NCBI GenBank assembly: GCA_964555675.1 | Contig: CAZKTU010000175.1 | Coordinates: 1 to 14,272, forward strand | Reading direction: 5' to 3' | From: CAIWXH01 sp964555675 | Lineage (GTDB): Bacteria; Chloroflexota; Chloroflexia; Chloroflexales; Chloroflexaceae | DNA length: 14,272 bases | Part shown: positions 6,667 to 14,070 of the stretch, piece by piece | How the letters are laid out: each line of letters opens with the position of its first letter | How positions within the stretch are numbered: position 1 is the first letter of the stretch | Made by a program: the position numbers and the translations under genes | Notes under the pieces: model-generated | What the model saw: only the letters and a program-made list of their open reading frames with translations | Told to the model about the DNA's origin: nothing | The model's database searches: none

Positions 6667-8397
6667 ATGCTCAACGCCATCGGGGTGCTCGCGCGCGCCC
6701 GGCTCCAGATTGCCCGCAACACCTTCTGGCGGGGGAAGCTCAGCGGCAAGCTCGGCCTCCTCTTCATGCTCGCCCTGGTGAGCGCAGGCTCCTACGCCCT
6801 CTTCAGCTTCACGCGCTTCGTGGTCGGCGCCCTGCGCGACCCCGAGGTCGCCGAGCTGGTGCGCGAGCTGGCCGCCCGCACCCCGGGCCTCCCCGCCGAC
6901 ATAGCCCCCTTCCTGGCGGCCATCCCCAGCCTCGTGCTGCTCGGGGCCCTTGGCCTGCTGGTCTTTTCGAGCTTCAGCAGCCTGCTCAGCTCGCTCTATC
7001 TCTCGGGCGACATCGACATGCTGCTGGTGGCCCCGGTGCCGATGCGGGCGGTCTTCATCGTCAAGTTCTTCGGCGGCCTGCTCACCCAGTACCTGATCAT
7101 GGTCGCCCTGCTCGCCCCCGTGCTGGTGGGCTACGGGCAGGCGATGGGCTACGGGGCCCTCTACCAGCTCTGCGCGGCCCTGGCCCTGCTGCTGATGCCG
7201 CTGCTGCCGGCGGGCATCGGCGCCCTGCTGGTGATGGCCGTCGTGCGGGTGGTGCCGGCCCGCCGCGCCCGCGAGATCGTCAGCGTCCTGGGCGGTCTGG
7301 TGGGCATCAGCTTCTATATCATCACCCAGCTCGGCGGACGGATCGCCCCCGCCGTCGCTCGCCCCGACAATCTGGCCGCCCTGCTCGCCGCCGACCTGCC
7401 CCTGCTGCCCTCGGCCTGGGCCGGCCGGGCCCTGGTGGCCGCCGGCGAGGGCCGTCCCCTGGACCTGCTCTTCTACGGCGGGCTCTTCCTCGTCGCCTCG
7501 GCCGTCGTCTTCGCCGGCTGCCTGATCATCGCCGAGCGGCTCTACTACGCCGGCTGGAGCAACATGGCCACCCAGGGGGGCCGGGTGCGCCGCAAGTCGC
7601 CCGACGAGCGCCGTCCGAGCGCCGCCCCGAACCCCCTGGCCCGCCTCCTCCCGCAGCAGTCCATGGCCATCCTCGTCAAGGACCTGCGGCTCTTCTTCCG
7701 CGACCTGCGCAATCTGCAGGCCCTGATCTTCCCCCTGGCCCTGGCCGGCATCTGGAGCTTCCAGCTCTTCAGCGGGCCGCCCACGCCCGAGGTCGACGAG
7801 CTGCCGGCCTGGTTCGGCCAGCTCCAGGAGCTGGGCGGGGCCGGGGTGGCTTTCTTCATCTGCCTCAGTCTCTCGAGCGTGCTGGCCGGCACCGGGGTGA
7901 GCCGTGAGGGCAAGGCCTACTGGTTGCTCAAGCTGGCCCCGGTCAGCCCCTGGCGGCTGCTGCTGGGCAAGCTGGCCCTGGCCTACCTGCCGTTTCCGCT
8001 TGTCGGCACCGCCTTCCTGGCCGTGGTCGCCCTCCTCAGGCAGCAGTCGCCCCTGATCTTCCTGCAGCAGTGGGCCCTGGTGTTGCTCTGCGGCCTCGGC
8101 TGCGCCGCCCTGGGCATGGGTCTGGGCGCGGCCTTCCCCCGCCTCGACTGGGAGAATCCGTCCCAGCAGAACAGCTGGCAGAGCGGCTGCCTCGGCACAC
8201 TCTTCTACCCGCTGTACCTGCTGGTCATCGTGGCCCTGGTCGCGGGCGCCGCCATCCTCGCCGAGCTCCTGGGCGGCGGCGCCGCCGGTCTCGGCCTGCG
8301 CCTGGCGGGCTGGGCCATGGCCATGGCCCTCACCGCCGCCGTGGTCTGGCTCGGGGCCACCATCGGCACCCGCGGCCTCGAGCGCATCGAGGTATAG
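6667..8397 (+). CDS. ABC exporter permease, ABC_tran_2-like, about 12 membrane helices
   Basis: Membrane component of the exporter encoded with the preceding ATPase. The 576 residues hold about 12 hydrophobic segments (near 28-50, 83-110, 131-155, 162-193, 203-222, 269-289, 349-368, 388-407, 432-457, 466-490, 508-536, 543-567). A hydrophilic basic stretch at 295-340 separates two halves of about six helices. Each half has a related motif at a cytoplasmic loop: DMLLVAPVPMRAVFIVKF (117-134) and LLKLAPVSPWRLLLGK (420-435). This suggests internal duplication, so one chain could form the full membrane domain. Length and pattern resemble the ABC_tran_2 (putative ATP-binding cassette) permease family. 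The ATG lies 1 nt after the ATPase stop with no separate ribosome site, which points to translational coupling. Substrate not predicted. It ends 9 nt from the convergent GHL10 gene. Confidence 0.86.
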   Translation: MLNAIGVLARARLQIARNTFWRGKLSGKLGLLFMLALVSAGSYALFSFTRFVVGALRDPEVAELVRELAARTPGLPADIAPFLAAIPSLVLLGALGLLVFSSFSSLLSSLYLSGDIDMLLVAPVPMRAVFIVKFFGGLLTQYLIMVALLAPVLVGYGQAMGYGALYQLCAALALLLMPLLPAGIGALLVMAVVRVVPARRAREIVSVLGGLVGISFYIITQLGGRIAPAVARPDNLAALLAADLPLLPSAWAGRALVAAGEGRPLDLLFYGGLFLVASAVVFAGCLIIAERLYYAGWSNMATQGGRVRRKSPDERRPSAAPNPLARLLPQQSMAILVKDLRLFFRDLRNLQALIFPLALAGIWSFQLFSGPPTPEVDELPAWFGQLQELGGAGVAFFICLSLSSVLAGTGVSREGKAYWLLKLAPVSPWRLLLGKLALAYLPFPLVGTAFLAVVALLRQQSPLIFLQQWALVLLCGLGCAALGMGLGAAFPRLDWENPSQQNSWQSGCLGTLFYPLYLLVIVALVAGAAILAELLGGGAAGLGLRLAGWAMAMALTAAVVWLGATIGTRGLERIEV

Positions 8398-8406
8398 GAC
8401 CGGTCG

Positions 8407-9882
8407 CTACAGGCTGGTCACGACCCCGGGGACGATCGGGGCGCTCAGCCAGGTCTGCCTGCCGTCGGCGCGGGTGACCACGATCGTGTAGGCCCCCGGG
8501 GGCAACTCGACCGCGCCGAACCAGCCGTCGGCCGAGGCGCTGAGGTCGCGCAGCCAGACCCCGTCGCGGATCAGGCTCACCTTCGCCTCGGGCGCCACCT
8601 GGCCGTCCACCGCGGCGATACCCTGGAGGTGGCCGCCCGTGGGCGCGACGATCCAGGGCCAGTCGGGCGCGCGCGCCGGCTGAGCGAAGACGGTGGCCCG
8701 CAGCTGGTCCATGTAGGCCCGCCGCGCGTCGTCGTTGACCCCGCTGAAGGGGTTGGCGTACGAGAAGAGCGCCACCCCCGCCAGGTAGCGGCCCTGCTCG
8801 TCAGGGGCGAGGGCGCGCTGGGCCTGGCCGATATTCTGCTCGCCGGTGTTCAGCCAGGCCCCGACGCCCGCCACGATCGCCCGCCGCCCCGCCGCCCCCC
8901 GCCCGAAGCTCAGCCAGCCGTCGTACCAGGCCCGCGTGCGCGGCACCCCCTCCTCGAAGTAGTACATAGGCACCGCGAAGTCGAGCGTACCCTCGGCGAG
9001 CCAGGCCGGCCAATCCTGGAAGACCCGCTCGTAGGCGGCCGAGGCCCGCCAGTCGCCGGCGCTGCCCGCCCCGCCCCAGCTGATCGTCGCGGCGCTGACC
9101 TGCACGCCCGGCTTGAGCGCCTTGGCCCTGATGTAGAGCCGCCGCGCCAGTTCGCTCACCCGGTCGCGACGCCACTGGCCCCAGGCCGGGTCGTCGGGCC
9201 GGGGCCGGCTCTCCAGGGGCCGGCCGAGGGCCCGGTTGAAGCGCTCGAGGCTGACCTGGTTGTAGCCGTAGTTCTTCCCCGCGAAACGAATATAGTCCCA
9301 GTGGACGCCGTCGAGCTCGGGGTAGGCCCGCAGCAGCTGGCCGACAACCGCCTCCATGTACTGGATCGCGGCGGGGTGGCCAAAGTCGAGGTCGCCGACC
9401 TGCTGACCCTCGAAGGTGGCCGTGGTCCAGCGCTCGGCGCCCGCCACGCCCGGGCCGTGGCTGGTGCAGACATGCCCCGGGTGGCCCCAGAGCCGGTCGG
9501 CGGGGCGGCAGGCCACCGAGACGACCAGCCAGGCGTGGACCCGAATGCCCATTGCGTGGGCCCTGGCGAGGAGGTAGCCCAGGGGATCGAACTCAGCGGC
9601 CGGGGCCAGGCGCGGCTCGGCCGCGCGCGGGTCGAGGCTGTTGTTGTACCAGGCGTCGCCATGGCGGCGCACCTGCACGAAGATCGTATTCGCGTTCGCG
9701 CGGACCACATTGTTGATCAGCTCGTCGACCTGGGGATGGTTATAGAAGCCCGGGTTCAGGCTATCGACCCAGAAGGCCCGCATCTGCTGAGGCGGCCCCT
9801 GAGCGGCAGCGGGGCGGGCCGGCAGGCCGGCGGCGAGCACGATAAGGGCCAGGGCCAGCAGCACACGGCGTGTTGAGGGCAT
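8407..9882 (-). CDS. Exported GHL10 (DUF187)-type glycoside hydrolase-like protein
   Basis: Predicted secreted carbohydrate-active protein of the YngK/GHL10 family. From the ATG at 9882 it has 491 residues. Residues 1-27 form a Sec signal peptide (Arg-rich start, Leu/Ala core, likely cut after PAAA). A TIM-barrel-like domain spans about 33-395. Family hallmarks are MRAFWVD (34-40), NTIFVQVRRHGDAWY (65-79), GIRVHAWL (112-119), DGVHWDYIRF (191-200) and the FAVPMYYFE segment (302-310). The last roughly 80 residues look like a small beta-sandwich with PxGAYTIVV, as in carboxypeptidase-regulatory-like domains. Catalytic residues of GHL10 are not well established, so activity is not assigned. A longer reading from 9948 overlaps the ECF ATPase gene; GGAGA 10 nt before 9882 and the 5-nt gap after that gene favour the ATG at 9882. 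It is probably cotranscribed with the ATPase. Confidence 0.88.
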   Translation of the reverse strand: MPSTRRVLLALALIVLAAGLPARPAAAQGPPQQMRAFWVDSLNPGFYNHPQVDELINNVVRANANTIFVQVRRHGDAWYNNSLDPRAAEPRLAPAAEFDPLGYLLARAHAMGIRVHAWLVVSVACRPADRLWGHPGHVCTSHGPGVAGAERWTTATFEGQQVGDLDFGHPAAIQYMEAVVGQLLRAYPELDGVHWDYIRFAGKNYGYNQVSLERFNRALGRPLESRPRPDDPAWGQWRRDRVSELARRLYIRAKALKPGVQVSAATISWGGAGSAGDWRASAAYERVFQDWPAWLAEGTLDFAVPMYYFEEGVPRTRAWYDGWLSFGRGAAGRRAIVAGVGAWLNTGEQNIGQAQRALAPDEQGRYLAGVALFSYANPFSGVNDDARRAYMDQLRATVFAQPARAPDWPWIVAPTGGHLQGIAAVDGQVAPEAKVSLIRDGVWLRDLSASADGWFGAVELPPGAYTIVVTRADGRQTWLSAPIVPGVVTSL

Positions 9883-9887
9883 AGGGG

Positions 9888-11531
9888 TTAGGTCTCCGGG
9901 GCGGCGCCTCGCTCCAGGCCGCCGAGGGCCTGCTCGTAGGTCAGCCACCCGCTGTGGGGAAAGAGCTTGGCGATCTGCGACGAGAGCAGCAGGCTCTCGC
10001 CCAGGACTTCGGGCGCGGGGCCCTCGACCACCAGCTCGCCATCGCCGAGCAGGGCCGCGCGGTCGGCGCAGGCCGCGGCCAGCTCGACATCGTGGGTCGC
10101 CATCACCACCGTGCGCCCCTGCGCGCAGAGAGCCCGCAGCAGCCGGGCCAGCTCGCCCTTGGCCAGGTAGTCGAGCCCGCGCGTCGGCTCGTCGAGCAGC
10201 AACAGGGGTGGGTCGGCCACCAGGATGGCGGCCATGGCGGCGCGCTGAGCCTCGCCGCCGCTCAGGGCCCGCGGGTAGGCCTCCGCCAGGTGGGCGATGC
10301 CGAGGGCCGCGAGCGTGCGCTCAACCGCCTCGGCGACCGGCCCGCCGAGCTCGCGGCCGCGCAGGGTGAACTCCAGCTCCTCGCGCAAGGTGTCGTGGTA
10401 GAGGATGCTGCGCGGGTCCTGGGGCACATAGCCGACCGTGCGGGCGAGCTCCTCCACCGAGCGCCGGGCGATGTCGTGGCCGAGCAGCTCGACCCGGCCC
10501 TCGGCGGGCCTGACCAGCCCGATCAGGGCCTTGAGCAACGTGCTCTTGCCGCTGCCGTTGCGGCCCATCAGGGCCAAGAGCTCGCCCCTGCGCACCTCGA
10601 GGCTCAGCTTGTAGAGGGCCTCGTGCTCGCCGTAGCGCACCGTCAAATCGCGCACCCGGGCCACGGCCTCGCCGCCCGTCTGCCGCGAGCTGGCGGCGGC
10701 GGGCGGGGGCTGGGGCAGCCGACGGGCGAAGGCGCGCCCCTCCTTGATCGTCAGCGGGAGCGGGGACCAGCCGAGGGCGCGCCCGAGCTGCTGCAGCGGC
10801 GGGGCCAGGGGGATGGCGGCGAGCACCTCGCGGGGCGGGCCGATGACGAGGGCGGGGGGCTCATCTTGCTCCGCCGTAGCGGCGGCCAGGTAGAGCAGCC
10901 GGTCGGCATACTGCACCACCCGCTCGAGGCGGTGCTCGCAGAGCACGATGGTGATCCCCAGGTCGGCGTTGAGCTTCTGGAGGGCGGTCAGCACCTCCTC
11001 GGCGCCGTGGGGGTCGAGCTGGCTGGTCGGCTCGTCGAGGACGAGGGCCCGCGGCTGCGTAGCCAGGGCCGCGGCGATAGCCACGCGCTGCCGCTCGCCG
11101 CCGCTGAGCGAAGAGGCGCGCCGCCGGCGCAGGTGGGCGATGCCCAGCTGGTCGAGCACCTCCTCGACCCGCCGGCGCATGATCGGCACGGGCAGGCCGA
11201 GGTTCTCCATGCCAAAGACTAGCTCGTCCTCGACTACATCGACCACGAGCTGGCTCTCGGGGTCCTGGAAGACGAAGCCGACCAGGTCGGCCATGTCGCG
11301 AGGCTGGTGCTGCAGGGTGTCGCGGCCCCACAGCCGCACTCGGCCGGCGAAGCGCCCGCCGTAGAAATGGGGCACGAGCCCGTTGAGCAGGCGCAGCAGG
11401 CTGCTCTTGCCGGCGCCGCTCGGGCCGGCCACGAGCAAAAATTCGCCCTCGGCGATGCTGAGGCTCAGCCGGCGTAGGGCCGGGCCGCCGCTGCCGGGGT
11501 AGCTGTAGGTGACCTGGTCGATGCTGATCAT
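9888..11531 (-). CDS. Energy-coupling factor (ECF/CbiO-type) double ATP-binding protein
   Basis: Two ABC ATPase domains in one chain, the layout of fused EcfA1/EcfA2 subunits that power vitamin or metal-ion uptake. The chain has 547 residues. Domain 1: Walker A GPSGAGKSS (36-44), Q-loop Gln89, signature LSGGE (142-146), Walker B ALVLDEP (162-168), H-loop His200. Domain 2: Walker A GRNGSGKST (323-331), Gln371, LSGGE (423-427), LLLLDEP (443-449), His480. Both sites look intact. A linker rich in Pro and Ala (about 215-290) joins the domains. The reading frame extends 64 codons upstream, but a TTGACA/CATAAT promoter lies inside that extension, so I take the ATG at 11531, where the first beta strand of the ABC fold begins (MISIDQVTYSYPG). 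No strong Shine-Dalgarno precedes it. No EcfT or S subunit gene is next to it in the window. The GHL10 gene follows after 5 nt. Confidence 0.9.
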   Translation of the reverse strand: MISIDQVTYSYPGSGGPALRRLSLSIAEGEFLLVAGPSGAGKSSLLRLLNGLVPHFYGGRFAGRVRLWGRDTLQHQPRDMADLVGFVFQDPESQLVVDVVEDELVFGMENLGLPVPIMRRRVEEVLDQLGIAHLRRRRASSLSGGERQRVAIAAALATQPRALVLDEPTSQLDPHGAEEVLTALQKLNADLGITIVLCEHRLERVVQYADRLLYLAAATAEQDEPPALVIGPPREVLAAIPLAPPLQQLGRALGWSPLPLTIKEGRAFARRLPQPPPAAASSRQTGGEAVARVRDLTVRYGEHEALYKLSLEVRRGELLALMGRNGSGKSTLLKALIGLVRPAEGRVELLGHDIARRSVEELARTVGYVPQDPRSILYHDTLREELEFTLRGRELGGPVAEAVERTLAALGIAHLAEAYPRALSGGEAQRAAMAAILVADPPLLLLDEPTRGLDYLAKGELARLLRALCAQGRTVVMATHDVELAAACADRAALLGDGELVVEGPAPEVLGESLLLSSQIAKLFPHSGWLTYEQALGGLERGAAPET

Positions 11532-11571
11532 GGGGGGTGGGCGCCGGGGGATGAGCTCGTTACGCTCGGGC

Positions 11572-11600
11572 ATTATGCGCGCCGGGCTCGCCGCTGTCAA
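11572..11600 (-). promoter_or_regulatory. Near-consensus sigma70-type promoter of the ECF ATPase-GHL10 pair
   Basis: On the minus strand TTGACA (11595-11600, 6 of 6) is followed after exactly 17 bp by CATAAT (11572-11577, 5 of 6). Transcription would begin near 11565, about 33 nt before the ATG at 11531. The -10 overlaps an upstream in-frame ATG (11573), which rules that codon out as the main start. This is the best promoter match in the window. Confidence 0.75.
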
Positions 11601-11625
11601 CCCGCCGGAGGCGCGAGAATCGAGC

Positions 11626-11667
11626 GCCCCCTCCCGGGGGGGAACGGGAGGGGGCATCGGGCCCGGG
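11626..11667. other. 11-bp hairpin overlapping a G-quadruplex motif
   Basis: GCCCCCTCCCG (11626-11636) and CGGGAGGGGGC (11645-11655) are exact reverse complements with an 8-nt loop. On the plus strand five G-runs (lengths 7, 3, 5, 3, 3) at 11636-11667 are separated by loops of 3, 1, 4 and 3 nt, which meets the usual G3+N1-7 rule. The element sits about 26 bp upstream of the -35 of the ECF ATPase promoter. Confidence 0.5.
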
Positions 11668-11769
11668 CCGTTGTGCCGACGTTTTCGTCGACCCCCCGTG
11701 GGGGGAGTACGGGCGGCCGACACGTCGGCGGCGCGCCTGGGACCCGCTGTAATGGGCTGGTAGGCTGTT

Positions 11770-11808
11770 CGGGCGTCGCTGCGAGAGTTGCCCTCGCGGC
11801 GACGCCCG
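11770..11808 (-). terminator. Long hairpin downstream of the DUF5666 gene
   Basis: CGGGCGTCGC (11770-11779) pairs with GCGACGCCCG (11799-11808). Inside, GCGAG (11781-11785) pairs with CTCGC (11793-11797), joined by one T/G position, so the stem is about 16 bp around a 7-nt loop. It lies 49 nt after the DUF5666 stop. No U-tract follows on the minus strand. Confidence 0.45.
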
Positions 11809-11827
11809 GCTGCAGTCGCTCCAACCG

Positions 11828-11847
11828 CGCGCCGCCGGGGCGGCGCG
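11828..11847 (-). terminator. GC hairpin just after the DUF5666 stop
   Basis: CGCGCCGC (11828-11835) and GCGGCGCG (11840-11847) form an 8-bp all-GC stem with a 4-nt loop, 10 nt downstream of the TAA at 11858. Position suits a terminator or 3'-end hairpin. There is no U-tract, and the second hairpin 20 nt further on may act with it. Confidence 0.4.
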
Positions 11848-11857
11848 AGTGGCGGCC

Positions 11858-13891
11858 TTACCTGGTGACGAGGATGATGGGCGCGTAGTTGGCGGTAACG
11901 GCCGTGAGCTCTGTGGCGATCAACACCCCCTGGGCGTCACGGTAGCCATTGACCTTGACCAGCGCGCCGTTGGCCAGGGGCGCGGAACCTTCCTGAATGA
12001 GCGTGGCGTCGTCGATCTGGAAGCTGACCCCGCCGACGGTATACGCTGCGGCGGCGAGCCCAGCGGGCGTGCTCCCCGCACTGTAGCGGCCGATGTAGCT
12101 GTCGTCGCCCATGCCGGGCGGCACCCTGGTCGAGATCTCGCGGGCGATCTTCTCGCCGCTGACGACCACGTACTTCACCTCGACGAACGAGCCGACCACC
12201 GGGGCGCCCACGCCTGCGGCGAACTCGAACTCGGTCGCGGCCTCGACCTTGTAGGTGGCGCCGCCAATCGTCCAGGTTCCGGTGTAGCTGCCCGTGGGCA
12301 TCGTCTCGACGAAGCCGTAGGTGCGACCGATCTCCTCAGTATTGCGCGTGCAGTCGTCGCCATCTCCGCGCTCGACCTTCACAGCGGTCCGGGCGCCCTC
12401 GGCGTCAGCCCGGAAGTGGATCTCGACACAGTCGGTCTCGACGAAGGGGGTGCCGCTGTCTCGCAGGCGCGTATCGGCCGTAATAGTATACACCTGGCCG
12501 GCCACAGTCCAGTCGCCGGCAACCGGGCCGCCGGCCGGCAGAGCCTCGATCTTGCCGTAGGCCTTGCCGCGGCCGCGCTCGCGCTGGTCGTCCTCATCGC
12601 CGGGCGTACCCTTGCCCTCGATCTTCAGTGCAACGAGCGTGCCATCGCCGGCGCGGGTGAACTTGACCTTGACGATGCGCCCGACGGTGAACGGCCCGTC
12701 TTCGAGCTTTGTAGCCCGGGTGACCTGGACCTCGATGTTGCCGATCAGCCACTTGCCGAGGTAGGGGCTGGCGGGCAGCTCCTTGATCTCGCCATAGAGC
12801 TCGCGCTCGTCGCCGCTGGCGGCGCAGCGGAAGTCGGGCCGGCTCTCGACCTCGCGGGCGAGGCGCTCGCCGCTGACCAGGCTGTAGTGGACCTTCACGC
12901 AGGTCGGGGGCGTATCGCTCAGGGGGCCGAACTCCTCCTTGAGCTCTGTGGTGATAGCGATGGTGTAACTAATGCTGCTGGTCGCGTCGCCGGCGGTGGG
13001 GCCGATCACATAGGTCTGGGCCCCCTTCTCATTCAGCCAGCCGTGGCTCTCGAACTCGCCATCGTCGTTCGCGGGCCGCTCGCAGGTGGCAGGCCGCACG
13101 CCGACCATGGTCCGTGTAGCGTTGCGCTCGCTATAGGCCACCGCGACACAATCGCCGACCGCCGGCTTGCTTGCATCGGCGAAGCTCGGGGCGAAGACCG
13201 TTGTGCCGTCGACCGCCTCGAAGGCGCGACCGCCGATCACCCAGGCGCCGAGACGGCCATCGGTGGGGCGCTCGTCGACCCGGCCGCGGTAGAGATGATT
13301 TTCGGAGGGGACGCCGCCGATATTGCCGCAGCCATCTTCAGGGTGAATCTTGATGGCGACGTTGGCGGCCCCATCGACGATATACTCGACCTCGACGCAG
13401 GCCTCGATGGCGGGGGGCGTATCGCCGAAGCCGAGGAAGAAGGTCCCGGCCGTGGCGGTGAAGTTCTTGCCGCCGATCGTCCAGCTGCCCACAAAGCCGC
13501 TGGCGGGCGCCGCCGAGACCTTGCCGCGCCAACCCAGCTCGCCGGGCTCGCCGGGCGCGCCGCAGTCGTCATCGGGCTTGATCAGCAGCGCGACAGGGGG
13601 CGTCGCATTGCTCAGCTTGGCCTCGACACAGCGGCCGACGGCGATGCGGCTGTCGCCGAAGCCAAAGAATACCGTCTCGACGTCGACGGCGAAGGTCTGG
13701 CCGGCGACCTTCCACTCGCCGATCCGGCCCACGGCCGGCACGGCCTCGACAAGGCCTTTCACCTCGATATCTTCACTTCCAGGGGGGTCGTCGGTGGCAG
13801 GGACCTGGGCATAGCCGAGGTTGGGTACAGCGGCCAGGGCAAGGAGGGTGACGAGCAGCAATAGTCTTGGCATCAGTGCACGGACATTCAT
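11858..13891 (-). CDS. Secreted protein with eight DUF5666-like repeats
   Basis: Function unknown. From the ATG at 13891 it has 677 residues. Residues 1-28 form a Sec signal peptide (basic start, Leu-rich core, likely cut after GYA). The rest is eight copies of a roughly 60-residue beta-rich module at about 45-105, 121-182, 201-267, 283-349, 365-424, 444-506, 524-585 and 599-663. Each has the form G.v...P..g..G.W.iGg..f...T.......G..V.V.y..; module 4 is degenerate. This matches the DUF5666 family, usually found in one or few copies. All ten cysteines fall as pairs, 22-26 residues apart, in modules 1, 2, 3, 4 and 6; modules 5, 7 and 8 have none. No membrane anchor or sorting signal is seen. 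The start is set by GAGGAG about 8 nt upstream and by the signal peptide; a longer frame to 13966 lacks both. The gene upstream also encodes a low-complexity acidic tail. Confidence 0.87.
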   Translation of the reverse strand: MNVRALMPRLLLLVTLLALAAVPNLGYAQVPATDDPPGSEDIEVKGLVEAVPAVGRIGEWKVAGQTFAVDVETVFFGFGDSRIAVGRCVEAKLSNATPPVALLIKPDDDCGAPGEPGELGWRGKVSAAPASGFVGSWTIGGKNFTATAGTFFLGFGDTPPAIEACVEVEYIVDGAANVAIKIHPEDGCGNIGGVPSENHLYRGRVDERPTDGRLGAWVIGGRAFEAVDGTTVFAPSFADASKPAVGDCVAVAYSERNATRTMVGVRPATCERPANDDGEFESHGWLNEKGAQTYVIGPTAGDATSSISYTIAITTELKEEFGPLSDTPPTCVKVHYSLVSGERLAREVESRPDFRCAASGDERELYGEIKELPASPYLGKWLIGNIEVQVTRATKLEDGPFTVGRIVKVKFTRAGDGTLVALKIEGKGTPGDEDDQRERGRGKAYGKIEALPAGGPVAGDWTVAGQVYTITADTRLRDSGTPFVETDCVEIHFRADAEGARTAVKVERGDGDDCTRNTEEIGRTYGFVETMPTGSYTGTWTIGGATYKVEAATEFEFAAGVGAPVVGSFVEVKYVVVSGEKIAREISTRVPPGMGDDSYIGRYSAGSTPAGLAAAAYTVGGVSFQIDDATLIQEGSAPLANGALVKVNGYRDAQGVLIATELTAVTANYAPIILVTR

Positions 13892-14005
13892 TGGCGTTGC
13901 TCCTCTGTAGGGTGTATCGGGGCCACAATGTCGACTGCAGCACTTCTCAAACGGCCGAGCTGACAAAAAGTTACGGGTTACCGCTGAGCACCATGAAACA
14001 AAGTA

Positions 14006-14037
14006 CGCCCTCGCTCCGGGGGGAGGAAGCGAGGGCG
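14006..14037 (-). terminator. Intrinsic terminator of the gene at the right edge
   Basis: CGCCCTCGCT (14006-14015) and AGCGAGGGCG (14028-14037) are exact reverse complements with a 12-nt loop. On the minus strand the stem is followed by TACTTTGTTT, a U-rich tail. It lies 33 nt after the stop codon at 14071. This is the only hairpin in the window with a classic U-rich end. Confidence 0.68.
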
Positions 14038-14070
14038 ATGGGGAGTAATCAGGTTAGCGCCCGACCCACA

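Larger units (their letters stand above)
11532..11857. other. Gene-free gap rich in hairpins
   Basis: These 326 bp lie between the DUF5666 gene end and the ECF ATPase start, both on the minus strand. Right to left they hold two hairpins after the DUF5666 stop (11828-11847 and 11770-11808), a C6/G6 inverted repeat (11692-11705), a small CGACG-TTTT-CGTCG hairpin (11677-11690), an 11-bp hairpin overlapping a G-quadruplex motif (11626-11667), and a consensus-like promoter (11572-11600). No coding frame here looks real. Confidence 0.7.

Noticed and set aside
5388..6767. 459-residue minus-strand open frame opposite the HD and ATPase genes
   Set aside because: Spans two recognised genes and their gap on the other strand; no fold or ribosome site.
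8629..9876. 415-residue plus-strand open frame opposite GHL10
   Set aside because: Antisense shadow of a gene with signal peptide and family motifs; composition is biased.
9954..11222. 422-residue plus-strand open frame opposite the ECF ATPase
   Set aside because: Antisense shadow of two intact ABC domains.
11532..11723. 64-codon N-terminal extension of the ECF ATPase
   Set aside because: Pro/Arg-rich, not ABC-like, and it contains a near-consensus promoter.
11849..13864. 671-residue plus-strand open frame opposite the DUF5666 gene
   Set aside because: Repetitive Ala/Gly/Asp/Leu translation arises from reading the repeats backwards. The minus frame has a signal peptide, ribosome site and regular modules.
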